The notes under the pieces were generated by a model. It saw nothing but the letters and a program-made list of their open reading frames with translations. It did not search any database and had not been told where the DNA came from. Shown here piece after piece: positions 63,775-64,000 of a DNA stretch of 64,000 nucleotides; the stretch's first letter is position 1, and each line of letters starts with the position of its first letter. Position numbers and translations under genes: made by a program. Source of the DNA: Micrasema longulum (lineage: Eukaryota > Arthropoda > Insecta > Trichoptera > Brachycentridae); NCBI GenBank assembly GCA_022494885.1, contig JAGVSM010003685.1, positions 1 to 64,000 on the forward strand. The letters run 5' to 3'.

Positions 63775-64000
63775 CCTTTAAAACTAAGTGGATTAAAATG
63801 TCAACCTGCTTTTTTTAAATGACAATATGTACGTACCACGGGCGCACGGTGAGGTTTCTGATTAGGGAACCAATTCACATATAGGTAAAATATTAAGAAT
63901 AAATAAATAGCGTTAACATTTATTCAGAAATAATAATTATCGATACACATATTACGTATATAATATATAGTAATGAATTGTAATTAAAATCAGTCTACTT

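Noticed and set aside
1..64000. Intact autonomous transposon or endogenous virus
   Set aside because: No complete endonuclease, reverse transcriptase palm, integrase, capsid or envelope frame was found; only C-terminal LINE pieces and non-autonomous elements are visible.

Overview
This window looks like intergenic, transposon-dominated DNA from an insect nuclear genome. It is strongly AT-rich on inspection. The mixture of short 5'-truncated non-LTR retrotransposons, tRNA-derived SINEs, many small inverted-repeat elements and a Helitron-like end is typical of Lepidoptera. That taxonomic guess is inference, because no host gene can be identified with confidence. There is no rRNA, no intact tRNA, no CRISPR array and no bacterial-type operon. 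Almost every open reading frame is either the decayed C-terminal piece of a reverse transcriptase or a chance frame.

Layout. Positions 1-8 kb hold reverse-transcriptase remnants (55-327, 3421-3650, 4531-5755, 5945-6030) and several inverted-repeat elements, one nested in another (6122-7358). Positions 8-14 kb hold foldback and MITE copies and a Helitron-like terminus near 13752. Positions 14-17 kb carry SINEs, one with clear target-site duplications (15806-16058). Positions 18-22.3 kb form a large inverted repeat with a Tc1/mariner-type foldback element in its right arm. Positions 23-26.4 kb show a LINE inserted into a foldback element, then a palindromic element whose two ends carry hammerhead-ribozyme-like motifs. 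Positions 27-33 kb contain more LINE tails, a THAP-domain-like exon and unclassified coding debris.

Positions 33.9-36.4 kb are a piggyBac-type element with TTAA flanks, interrupted by at least two younger insertions. Positions 38-47 kb are a dense mosaic: jockey-like LINE tails, the third copy of a 0.6-kb MITE with a nested palindrome, and a foldback element inserted in a MITE with an 11-bp duplication. Positions 47-64 kb contain an RNase H domain remnant, a TA-flanked inverted-repeat element with an L2/CR1-like 3' tail inside it, a better-preserved L2/CR1-like copy (60975-61615), a SINE with a 20-copy 9-bp tandem array, and one more hammerhead-like motif near the right edge.

How the parts relate. 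Families recur on both strands, so internal comparison gives most of the evidence here. Nesting gives relative ages: the SINE at 25402-25665 is younger than its palindromic host, the LINE at 23581-24400 is younger than its foldback host, and the element at 43932-44268 is younger than its MITE host. The most interesting signals are the conserved hammerhead-like folds, the asymmetric head-plus-palindrome architecture with long target duplications, the piggyBac remnant, and two GC-richer islands (22290-22790, 59985-60340) that could be host promoter or exon sequence. All family assignments come from reading motifs by eye; no database search was possible.
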